In this document: positions 1 through 6,600 of the stretch, in pieces | Position numbering within the stretch: position 1 is the first letter of the stretch | Layout: every line of letters starts with the position of its first letter | Made by a program: the position numbers and the translations under genes | The notes under the pieces: generated by a model | Told to the model about the DNA's origin: nothing | Databases searched by the model: none | What the model saw: only the letters and a program-made list of their open reading frames with translations | Assembly (NCBI GenBank): GCA_903893935.1 | Contig: CAITOD010000703.1 | Coordinates: forward strand, 1 to 8,479 | DNA: 8,479 nucleotides | Direction: 5' to 3' | Source: an uncultured Sphingomonadales bacterium | Lineage (GTDB): Bacteria > Pseudomonadota > Alphaproteobacteria > Sphingomonadales > Sphingomonadaceae

Positions 1-3000
1 CCGACCTGACCGGGCCGATCGATCACCACCAAAGCACCCGACGCTTCCGCCTGGCTTGGGAGGCCAAGCACGGCCGCGTGCCCATCGTCGTGGCCGCACC
101 CATCGCGGGCTCCGATGCTTTCGCCAAAGCCCAACCCGAATTCGGCGATGGCGAAGGCGGACGCACCCGCCGCAGTCCGACCGCGCTGTTGCAGGACTGG
201 CTCAACGCCGCCGATCACGCGCTGTGGGGCATGGTCTTTGCGGGTGACCGCCTGCGCCTGATGCGCGACAATGCCAGCCTGACCCGCCCGGCGTGGATCG
301 AGGCCGACCTTGGGCGTATATTCGCCGAAGAAGCGCCCTATACCGATTTCATCGCGATCTGGCTGCTGGCCCACGCCACCCGCTTTGGTGCGGCCGATGC
401 GCCGCCATCGGCCTGCCCGCTGGAACAATGGCGCGAAGCGGGGCTGAAACAGGGGATTGAGGCCCGCGCCGATCTGCGCCGCAATGTCGAAACCGCGCTG
501 GGCGAACTGGTCCACGGCCTGGCGGAGGCCAACCCTGATCTGGTCCAGCGCCTGCAATCGGGCGCACTGGCGCTCGACAGCTTGTTCGCCGAATTGTTGC
601 GCACGATCTATCGCCTGATCTTTCTGGCGGTGGCAGAGGATCGCGATCTGCTGCACCCCCGCCGCGTGCCGCAATCGGTGCGCGCGCTCTATGAAGGCAG
701 CTATTCCTTCACCTTCTGGCGCGAACGGTCGCGCCGCCGCGTGGCGCGCGATGCCCATCACGACGCGTGGGAAGCGATCAAGATCACGCTGGCCGCGCTC
801 GATCAGGGGCAGGATCTGCTCGGCCTGCCCGCGCTGGGCGGGCTGTTCGCCGCATCCGCCACGCCCACGCTCAATGCCGCCAAAATCCCCAACGCGCGCT
901 TTCTGGCCGCGATCTACAGCCTGGGCTTTATCCTGCGCGATGGCGTGACCCATCGCATCAACTGGCGCGACCTGAAAACCGAAGAACTGGGCAGCGTTTA
1001 CGAAGGCCTGCTCGAAATCCGGCTGCAACCCGGCGCCGATGGGTCGTTCACGCTCGATTCCGGCGCAAAGGGCAACGACCGCAAGACCAGCGGCAGCTAT
1101 TACACCCCCGACAGCCTGGTCGAATGCCTGCTCGATTCCGCGCTGGACCCCGTGCTCGACAAGGCCGAGGCGCAGGGCGCCACGGCAGCGGACAAAGTCG
1201 CCGCGATTCTCGATCTCAATGTTATCGATCCGGCCTGCGGATCGGGCCACTTCCTGCTTGGCACGGCACGGCGCATGGCGACGCGGATCGCACGGCTGCG
1301 CAACGAAGACGCGAGCAAAGATGATTTTCAGGCTGCGCTACGCGATGTCGTCGCCCGCTGCATTCATGGCGTTGATCGCAATCCGATGGCGGTCGAACTT
1401 GCCAAAGTCGCGCTGTGGATCGAATCTGTGTCACCCGGCGCGCCGTTAGGCTTTCTCGACGGCAATATTCGCTGCGGCGATTCCCTGCTCGGCGTGTTCG
1501 ACTTGGCCGCGCTGGAAGAAGGCATTCCCGACGAAGCCTACAAACCTCTAACCGGCGATGACAAGGATACCGCCATCGGGTTGCGTAAACTCAACAAGGC
1601 CGAACGCGAAGGAGGCCTGCTCCAGCGCGCCTTTGACCCCGCGCAACTGTCGACGGCGTTCCGCAAATTCCACCGCATGCCCGAAACCACCGCGCGCGAA
1701 GTCGCCGCCCGCGCGGTGGAATTTGAACGAATTCGCGCCCTGCCTGAATGGCTGGCGCTGCGGCAGGGTTGCGATATTTTCATCTCTGCCTTCCTGCTGC
1801 CCAAGCCGAAATTGTCAGGCCTGCATGACAAGCCACTGGTGCCCACTACCGCGCATTTGCGGCGCGTACTGTCAGGCGGCGTGACGCTGGGCACGGGCGC
1901 AGTCCAGGGCGAACTGGCCGTCGCCATCGATACCGCTGCGTTTGCCGGGCGCATCTTTCACTGGCCGCTCGAATTCCCCGACGTGATGGTTGGCAAAGGT
2001 GGCTTTGATGTGGTTCTGGGCAACCCACCGTGGGAGCGGATCAAGCTGCAGGAACAGGAGTTTTTCGCCGGCACCGCAATCGCCGACGCACCCAATTCGG
2101 CTGCGCGAACGAAGATGATCCGTGAATGGGCGCAGGCCGAGAAAGGCAGTAATAGGCGCCGCATGTACGAGGCGTTCGAATTGTCCAAGCGCCTATCAGA
2201 AGCTTCCAGCGTCTTCTTCACCGCACCAAAGGATGATGACCCGACCAAGATTCCGCTCGAACGAGTAAGCAAGGCGCGCCGATATCCATGGACCGGGCGC
2301 GGCGATGTGAACACCTATGCCCTCTTCGCTGAGCATTTTCTAAATCTGACGCGAGAAGCCGGGCGTTCAGGCATAATCGTGCCCACAGGCATTGCAACCG
2401 ACGGCACCACCGCGCCATTCTTCGGGCATTTGGCCAGCACCCAACGCCTTGCGAAGCTAACCGATTTTGAAAACAGTGCTCCTTTGTTTGCCAGTGTGCA
2501 TCGGAGCACAAAATTTTGCCTGCTGACTATAGGCAGTGGAGAGGTGACAGCCGAATTTTCCTTCTTCCTTACTGAGCGGTCGCATTTGGAGGATGACCGT
2601 CGACGCTTTACGCTCTCTCCTGCCGAGATCGCGCAGATAAATCCCAATACAAAGACCGCACCTGGATTCCGTTCACGTAGCGATGCGAAGCTGACGGCAG
2701 AAATACACAATCGCGTTCCGGTTCTTGTTGCGGATGGCGCGCCAGACGGGAATCCATGGTCGTTCGATTACATGACTAAAATGTTCGACATGGCGGATAG
2801 CAGTCACCTATTCAAAACTGAAGAGCAGCTTATCTCCGAGGGCTTCAGGCGTGTGTCGACGAACTGGATAGGCGTGGAACCATCGGGCGCGCAGAAGGCA
2901 ACACTGCAGGTTGTGCTTGCCGACGCGCATGCGCGCAACACGCCGGACCTGCTCTCCCCATTGACGGAGGCGAGCTCTCTCGCATCCAACGCCACCATCG

Positions 3001-3827
3001 GGCAAGAATGTTATGTACCTCTTTATGAAGCAAAAATGATTCATTTGTTCGATCATCGCTGGGCGACATATGAAAATGGGGACAGTAGAGACGTAACACT
3101 GACCGAAAAGAAAGATTCGGCCTTTGAAACGACGCCTCGATATTGGCTGAATAATACGCATGTTGAACAGCGTCTAAAATCAAAACAATGGGAACGAAGT
3201 TGGATGATGGGGTGGCGTGATATTTGTCGCGCAACTGATGAGAGAACCGCAATTGTTTCGGCCTATCCAACTTACGCAATCGGTCACTCGATCCGAAACA
3301 TAATTCTCAAATTTGATCCACGGTTGATGGCCGGTTTTCTCGGCTGCTTGTCTACCCTTATTGTGGACTTTGTTGCGCGCCAGCAGGTGGGGGGCACGCA
3401 CCTAACAGTCGAGATGATTAAGCAACTCCCGATCCTCCCCCCAACCGCCTACAACGAACCCGCCCTCGCCTTCATCGTCCCGCGCGTGCTGGAACTGACC
3501 TACACCAGCCATTCGATGGCCCCTTTCGCCCGCGATCTGGGCTATGAAGGCCCGCCCTTCGCGTGGGATGAAGACCGCCGCGCCCGCCTGCGCGCCGAAC
3601 TCGACGCCTGGTACGCGCTGGCCTACGGCCTGACCCGTGACGAACTGCGCTATATGCTCGACCCAAAGGACGTGATGGGGCCAGATTATCCCAGCGAAAC
3701 CTTCCGCGTCCTGCAAAACAACGAACGCACCAAATACGGCGAATACCGCACCCAACGCCTCGTCCTCGCCGCCTACGACGAACTGACGGCCCAGGGCATG
3801 CGGCCCCGGTTGGAAGGCTGGAGATGA
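1..3827 (+). CDS. Large Eco57I/DrmMI-like adenine-N6 DNA methyltransferase, 5'-truncated by window edge
   Basis: Probably methylates adenine N6 in a DNA target site, using S-adenosylmethionine, as part of a restriction-modification or phage-defence system. Residues are numbered from the GTG at 78. The N-terminal part (about 20-330) is mostly helical and has the family signature TIYRLIFLAVAEDRDLL. GSYYTP is at 339-344, the SAM-binding motif DPACGSGHFL at 384-393 and the catalytic NPPW at 649-652. A long variable region follows, taken as the target-recognition part, then a conserved C-terminus (FRVLQNNERTKYGEYRTQR, from about 1209). The frame is open without a stop from 78 back to base 1, adding at least 25 residues, and no ribosome site precedes the GTG, so the true start is almost certainly outside the window. 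The architecture resembles the large methylases of class 1 DISARM (DrmMI) and type IIG-like enzymes. No nuclease motif is seen in the visible part. The centre is GC-poor compared with both ends. Family is well supported; the exact system is not. Confidence 0.9.
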   Translation, partial: DLTGPIDHHQSTRRFRLAWEAKHGRVPIVVAAPIAGSDAFAKAQPEFGDGEGGRTRRSPTALLQDWLNAADHALWGMVFAGDRLRLMRDNASLTRPAWIEADLGRIFAEEAPYTDFIAIWLLAHATRFGAADAPPSACPLEQWREAGLKQGIEARADLRRNVETALGELVHGLAEANPDLVQRLQSGALALDSLFAELLRTIYRLIFLAVAEDRDLLHPRRVPQSVRALYEGSYSFTFWRERSRRRVARDAHHDAWEAIKITLAALDQGQDLLGLPALGGLFAASATPTLNAAKIPNARFLAAIYSLGFILRDGVTHRINWRDLKTEELGSVYEGLLEIRLQPGADGSFTLDSGAKGNDRKTSGSYYTPDSLVECLLDSALDPVLDKAEAQGATAADKVAAILDLNVIDPACGSGHFLLGTARRMATRIARLRNEDASKDDFQAALRDVVARCIHGVDRNPMAVELAKVALWIESVSPGAPLGFLDGNIRCGDSLLGVFDLAALEEGIPDEAYKPLTGDDKDTAIGLRKLNKAEREGGLLQRAFDPAQLSTAFRKFHRMPETTAREVAARAVEFERIRALPEWLALRQGCDIFISAFLLPKPKLSGLHDKPLVPTTAHLRRVLSGGVTLGTGAVQGELAVAIDTAAFAGRIFHWPLEFPDVMVGKGGFDVVLGNPPWERIKLQEQEFFAGTAIADAPNSAARTKMIREWAQAEKGSNRRRMYEAFELSKRLSEASSVFFTAPKDDDPTKIPLERVSKARRYPWTGRGDVNTYALFAEHFLNLTREAGRSGIIVPTGIATDGTTAPFFGHLASTQRLAKLTDFENSAPLFASVHRSTKFCLLTIGSGEVTAEFSFFLTERSHLEDDRRRFTLSPAEIAQINPNTKTAPGFRSRSDAKLTAEIHNRVPVLVADGAPDGNPWSFDYMTKMFDMADSSHLFKTEEQLISEGFRRVSTNWIGVEPSGAQKATLQVVLADAHARNTPDLLSPLTEASSLASNATIGQECYVPLYEAKMIHLFDHRWATYENGDSRDVTLTEKKDSAFETTPRYWLNNTHVEQRLKSKQWERSWMMGWRDICRATDERTAIVSAYPTYAIGHSIRNIILKFDPRLMAGFLGCLSTLIVDFVARQQVGGTHLTVEMIKQLPILPPTAYNEPALAFIVPRVLELTYTSHSMAPFARDLGYEGPPFAWDEDRRARLRAELDAWYALAYGLTRDELRYMLDPKDVMGPDYPSETFRVLQNNERTKYGEYRTQRLVLAAYDELTAQGMRPRLEGWR
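2050..3420 (+). other. GC-poor target-recognition region inside the methyltransferase gene
   Basis: This stretch lies between the catalytic NPPW motif and the conserved C-terminal part. By hand count, the 60-base blocks starting at 3001, 3061, 3121 and 3241 hold 21, 28, 25 and 29 G+C, against 38 for the block at 541 and 44 for the block at 3541. The change back to GC-rich codons is abrupt, close to 3430. In Eco57I-like enzymes the sequence after the NPPY/W motif usually carries DNA target recognition. Acquisition of a foreign specificity domain is the simplest reading, but it is inferred from composition alone. Confidence 0.55.
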
Positions 3828-4657
3828 GGGCAGTTGGCAATTGGCAAAGGCAACGCCGTCCAACGTCGAACGGGCGGTGCGAACGGGTAACGCGCAAGCA
3901 TCTCGACGCGCTCTGCGCGCTTGCGAAGCCTACCTACAAGTTCGCTGCACTGACTTGGGCCAAGGCACTCTGGCCCAAGTCTAATGCCCTTTTGAATGCC
4001 AAACTGCTGCAAAAGGCAAACCGCCCACTCACAGACTGTCGTGAGCCGCTCAGCGCCTTGTTTGGGCTAGAACGACCGAGTCATTGCTTCAAGGTCGAGC
4101 CGCACCGCTGGGCATGGTTTCACGAGCCGCAGATCACAGCTGGATTCGAGCATTTCTTGTCCATCGGATCACAACACCAACAGAACGCCCGAGCCATTGC
4201 CGTTGTGAAAGCCGCGTTTCGCTGTGCAAATCAGTCAACCAACGCGATCGACCAGCTGGATGTGATTGACACACTCGCGTTCGCTGAACTCTGTGTCGAT
4301 AAAGGCAACAGCAAACGGCGGATCGATCTGTTGGTAGAGCTGCATTGCTCAGACAACCGGAATGTGGGCGCGGTGGTCGAGGCGAAGTTTGAAAGCAACC
4401 TGAACGACGTGCAGCTTGGTGCCTATCAGCAACATGCCATCAGCCGGCCGGGCTGGACCGGGGAACGGACTGCTTTCGTTGTCATCGCGCCTTTCCCCGG
4501 AAAGCTGGACCAGCAAATCCTGTTTGAAAACCCAGATTGGCGGGCCTCATCCTGGTGTCAATTCATGCAATATCTGGAACAGGAGCTGATGCAAGATGAT
4601 GCTTGCGAAGACTTCCGCCGATTCCGTCGGACGATTTGGCATAGGGTCTATCAATGA
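3824..4657 (+). CDS. PD-(D/E)XK superfamily nuclease, methyltransferase-coupled
   Basis: A 277-residue protein with a recognisable PD-(D/E)XK nuclease core in its second half. D168 sits in RRIDLLVEL, E186 and K188 in VGAVVEAKFE, and Q197 follows in VQLGAYQQHA. This matches the D...ExK...Q pattern of the PDDEXK_4-like branch. E101 in EPQITAGFEHFL could be the helix-1 acidic residue often found in these nucleases. The expected role is metal-dependent DNA cleavage. The ATG overlaps the methyltransferase stop as ATGA, and GGAAGG at 3812-3817 gives a good ribosome site 6 bases upstream, so translation is probably coupled. No membrane segment or signal peptide is seen. The basic first 25 residues look poorly structured. 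It could be the restriction arm of a two-component system with the methyltransferase, or an independent defence nuclease. The fold call is fairly secure; substrate and partner are inferred. Confidence 0.8.
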   Translation: MRAVGNWQRQRRPTSNGRCERVTRKHLDALCALAKPTYKFAALTWAKALWPKSNALLNAKLLQKANRPLTDCREPLSALFGLERPSHCFKVEPHRWAWFHEPQITAGFEHFLSIGSQHQQNARAIAVVKAAFRCANQSTNAIDQLDVIDTLAFAELCVDKGNSKRRIDLLVELHCSDNRNVGAVVEAKFESNLNDVQLGAYQQHAISRPGWTGERTAFVVIAPFPGKLDQQILFENPDWRASSWCQFMQYLEQELMQDDACEDFRRFRRTIWHRVYQ

Positions 4658-5289
4658 TGGCGGTCGGACAAAAAAACGGCTTCAAATACAAGCCAAGCGT
4701 CGAGGCCTATCTCGGCGATCCAGAAATTCGCCAGGCGGTAGACCTCCTGCTTGGCAAGATGATTCCATATACCCCGCAGAACCCTGACGAATGGGGCGAC
4801 GTTCGCGAAAAATTTTATAGCGCCTGCCTAGCTGCCCAACAGACTCAGATCGAATATGCGCAGGACGTCCACCGTTTATGGGACGCAATATGGCGCACAT
4901 TGCCAAAACCTTGGAAGGCCACGCCACCGGATCCCACGGATAGTGTCACGTCGCTCGACCCGGCTGACCGATGGGAACACAAGCGCTTTTTGCGGCGGTT
5001 CGAATTGGAATCTCAAAATTTATTGGTAGATCTTTGGGTATGGCTGGGTGCCGATGGCGGCAATCTTGAGAATATTGAGATCGGTTTCGATATCTGGAAA
5101 GGCGAAAAACCCATGTTGTCGCGGTCAGACATGGATCGCCCGTGGCGCTGGGACGAGGATCAAAAGCTCTTCGGCTATCATTGCCAAGCCGTAAAATACA
5201 GCGATGGCCTTGATCTTGCAGAGCTGAGGGGCGCCGCTGAGAAAGCTAAGCTTGTGATAAAATCCAAAGTGAATTCACGCGCAAAATGA
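4654..5289 (+). CDS. Trp-rich protein of unknown function, third gene of the methyltransferase operon
   Basis: I do not recognise this 211-residue protein. It has ten tryptophans, including RLWDAIW (74-80), LWVWLG (127-132) and PWRWDE (163-168), which suggests a compact soluble fold with a large aromatic core. There is no signal peptide, no clear membrane helix and no nuclease or ATPase motif, and the C-terminus is lysine-rich (190-211). The start overlaps the nuclease stop as ATGA. AGGG at 4643-4646 lies 7 bases before the first ATG; a second ATG follows directly at 4657. Being third in a tightly coupled methyltransferase-nuclease operon, it is likely to serve the same system, for example as an inhibitor, specificity or structural partner. 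That role is only inferred from position. Base composition is again lower in GC than the flanking GC-rich genes, like the nuclease gene. Confidence 0.75.
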   Translation: MMAVGQKNGFKYKPSVEAYLGDPEIRQAVDLLLGKMIPYTPQNPDEWGDVREKFYSACLAAQQTQIEYAQDVHRLWDAIWRTLPKPWKATPPDPTDSVTSLDPADRWEHKRFLRRFELESQNLLVDLWVWLGADGGNLENIEIGFDIWKGEKPMLSRSDMDRPWRWDEDQKLFGYHCQAVKYSDGLDLAELRGAAEKAKLVIKSKVNSRAK

Positions 5290-5326
5290 ATGAGCCTGAT
5301 CGGATGGTCGATGGTGGGAAATACCA

Positions 5327-6295
5327 ATGAACGTATTCGGCGAGTTGGAAGCCCGGCTAAAGCCCAACCGTGCTGGCGCCATGAGAAAGATGACCGAGCG
5401 CGTGCTCGGGCTGGAAAAGCTGCGTCTGTGGTTTGTCGGACTGAGCGTGGTCGGTGCGCTGCTGATCGCGCTCTCCAAGGCCTTTTCCGGCACGGAGGGC
5501 GCTGTGTTGATTGTCGGCGGCGCGCTGGTCGCTGCCGTGGGCGCGGCGTTCACGGCTCGGTTTGATTTTCGCAAGCTGGAACTGACGTCGTTGCTGGCAG
5601 ATGCCGAAGCCATTGCCGAAGAGGCGATCGTCGCCGGGCGCGAGGCCGACCAGCGCCAGCAGGCGGACAACGCCAATGCCGCACAACTCGATGCCAAACG
5701 CCGCGCCCTGCTGGAAATGCAGGCCAATGTGCACACAGGTTGCCTCAACTGCCCGTTGGGCGAGCCGATAGAACGCGTGGCGCAATTGATCATGAACCTT
5801 GCCAGCGCCGAACTGGTTGACGCGATCGGGTTCGAGCGTGGTGAACGCTGGGCGTTCTCGTTGTTTCGCGCCATTGGCGCGGACGACGATGTGGTCTTGC
5901 GACGCGTCGCCGTACATTGGGCTGACCGCCATCGCGAGGGCGTTGATGGCCGGGTGTGGAAACCGCGCGAGGGCGTGACCGGGTGGGCATGGCACGATCG
6001 CGGCGAAGTGATCCTGAGCGACATATACGATGTTGAACACGGCGCCAAATACATGGCCCAGGGCGACAGCCGGCGTGATGATGATCGCGATCGCTATGTT
6101 TCGGCTGCGGCCATTCCCATTCGCCTGGGCAAAGGGGCGGGCATTTGGGGCATCCTGACCGCCACCAGCAGCCACCGCGGGCGGTTTATGCGCAATCCGC
6201 AAGATGCCTCGTCGCAAAATGTTGAGACTGTCCGCTGCCTGGCCCGGCTATTTGCTGGGCAAATCGCCATCCGCCAGATCGCGAACGGACATTGA
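5327..6295 (+). CDS. Membrane-anchored GAF-domain protein with CxxC motif
   Basis: A 322-residue protein with three parts. Two closely spaced hydrophobic helices (about 33-50 and 57-76) form a membrane hairpin. A long charged, Ala/Glu-rich helix, likely a coiled coil, covers about 80-134. A cytoplasmic domain at about 145-315 looks like a GAF sensor fold, with features such as EGVTGWAWHDRGEVILSD and the later strand AAIPIRLGKGAGIWGILTA. C139 and C142 (CLNC) lie just before it and could bind metal or respond to redox. GAF domains usually bind small ligands such as nucleotides or haem; the ligand here cannot be read from sequence. The ATG at 5327 is preceded by TGGGAA (5315-5320), a good ribosome site. 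The 37-base gap after the previous stop shows no promoter, so it may be read through from the upstream operon. No catalytic domain is attached. Membrane topology is clear; the GAF call is moderate. Confidence 0.75.
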   Translation: MNVFGELEARLKPNRAGAMRKMTERVLGLEKLRLWFVGLSVVGALLIALSKAFSGTEGAVLIVGGALVAAVGAAFTARFDFRKLELTSLLADAEAIAEEAIVAGREADQRQQADNANAAQLDAKRRALLEMQANVHTGCLNCPLGEPIERVAQLIMNLASAELVDAIGFERGERWAFSLFRAIGADDDVVLRRVAVHWADRHREGVDGRVWKPREGVTGWAWHDRGEVILSDIYDVEHGAKYMAQGDSRRDDDRDRYVSAAAIPIRLGKGAGIWGILTATSSHRGRFMRNPQDASSQNVETVRCLARLFAGQIAIRQIANGH

Positions 6296-6319
6296 TTTTT
6301 TACGCGCCTTGCATATATT
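6292..6319 (+). promoter_or_regulatory. Predicted sigma70-type promoter for the small protein gene
   Basis: TTGATT at 6292-6297 and TATATT at 6314-6319 are separated by 16 bases, close to the housekeeping consensus. The -35 box overlaps the stop codon of the GAF gene. Transcription would begin near 6326, leaving a leader of about 18 bases before the ATG at 6344. This start of a new unit separates the small protein and HNH genes from the upstream operon. Confidence 0.55.
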
Positions 6320-6327
6320 GCAATGCG
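6305..6327. promoter_or_regulatory. Imperfect palindrome over the -10 box, operator candidate
   Basis: Arms of nine bases, CGCCTTGCA and TGCAATGCG, flank the five-base centre TATAT; eight of nine arm positions pair. The inner TTGCA/TGCAA pair is perfect. It covers the predicted -10 box and the likely start point of transcription, the usual place for a repressor site. The repressor is unknown; the small protein encoded just downstream is one candidate. Confidence 0.5.
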
Positions 6328-6343
6328 TCAACGGGACAACATC

Positions 6344-6538
6344 ATGACACGCCAACGCGAAGACGAGCTGGTTCGCCAGCTTCAAGAGATCGAAGCCCGC
6401 AAACGCGATGCGATCCTTGCCGTGGTTGAGGCCAGCCTGAGTGGATCGGACCCTCATACCGCGATAGTCGATTTACAGGAGCTGTCGCGCAGCAAAATCG
6501 CGCTGACCAACCCCAGCCTGTCGGCAGCCGCATTCTGA
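6344..6538 (+). CDS. Small helical protein of unknown function (64 aa)
   Basis: The ATG at 6344 is chosen because GGGA at 6333-6336 lies 7 bases upstream and because the promoter predicted at 6292-6319 would place the in-frame ATG at 6323 before the transcript start. The product begins MTRQREDELVRQLQEIEARK. Residues 4-31 form a strongly amphipathic, charged helix suited to coiled-coil pairing; the rest is a short second helix (about 38-53) and a small-residue tail. I do not recognise a family and see no classical helix-turn-helix signature. Its size, its own promoter with a palindrome and its place just before an HNH nuclease gene would suit a regulator, antitoxin or inhibitor of that nuclease, but this is inference from context. 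A longer 71-residue form from 6323 cannot be excluded. Confidence 0.6.
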   Translation: MTRQREDELVRQLQEIEARKRDAILAVVEASLSGSDPHTAIVDLQELSRSKIALTNPSLSAAAF

Positions 6539-6575
6539 TCTGCCGCACCGGAGCAAAGACACGGCGATTTTTCAG

Positions 6576-6600
6576 TCACCGGCAATGCTTCGCCCGGTGA
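6576..6600 (+). promoter_or_regulatory. Hairpin with the HNH start codon in its loop
   Basis: TCACCGG (6576-6582) and CCGGTGA (6594-6600) are perfect 7-base inverted arms around an 11-base loop. The ATG at 6585-6587 lies in that loop, and no good ribosome site precedes it. The fold could limit translation of the nuclease, or the element could be a DNA operator. The structure is visible; the function is inferred. Confidence 0.4.

Noticed and set aside
78..80. GTG at 78 as the true methylase start
   Set aside because: The frame is open to base 3 with coding-like sequence and the GTG has no ribosome site, so the gene is treated as truncated by the window edge.
1..3827. Calling the methylase BREX PglX or declaring a complete DISARM locus
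   Set aside because: The motif is NPPW with a C-terminus of a different style from PglX, and no BrxL, BrxC, PglZ, DrmA, DrmB or DrmC gene is visible; only family resemblance to DrmMI is claimed.
5290..5565. Plus-strand frame starting right after the third operon gene (TGAATG)
   Set aside because: It overlaps the GAF gene in another frame and its Arg/Cys-rich product looks like a shadow translation, despite the appealing stop-start junction.
5357..6217. Long minus-strand open frame of 286 codons opposite the GAF gene (and a 259-codon one in another frame, 5275-6054)
   Set aside because: GC-rich third positions create long antisense frames; the plus-strand protein has a ribosome site, membrane helices and a recognisable domain, whereas these show none.
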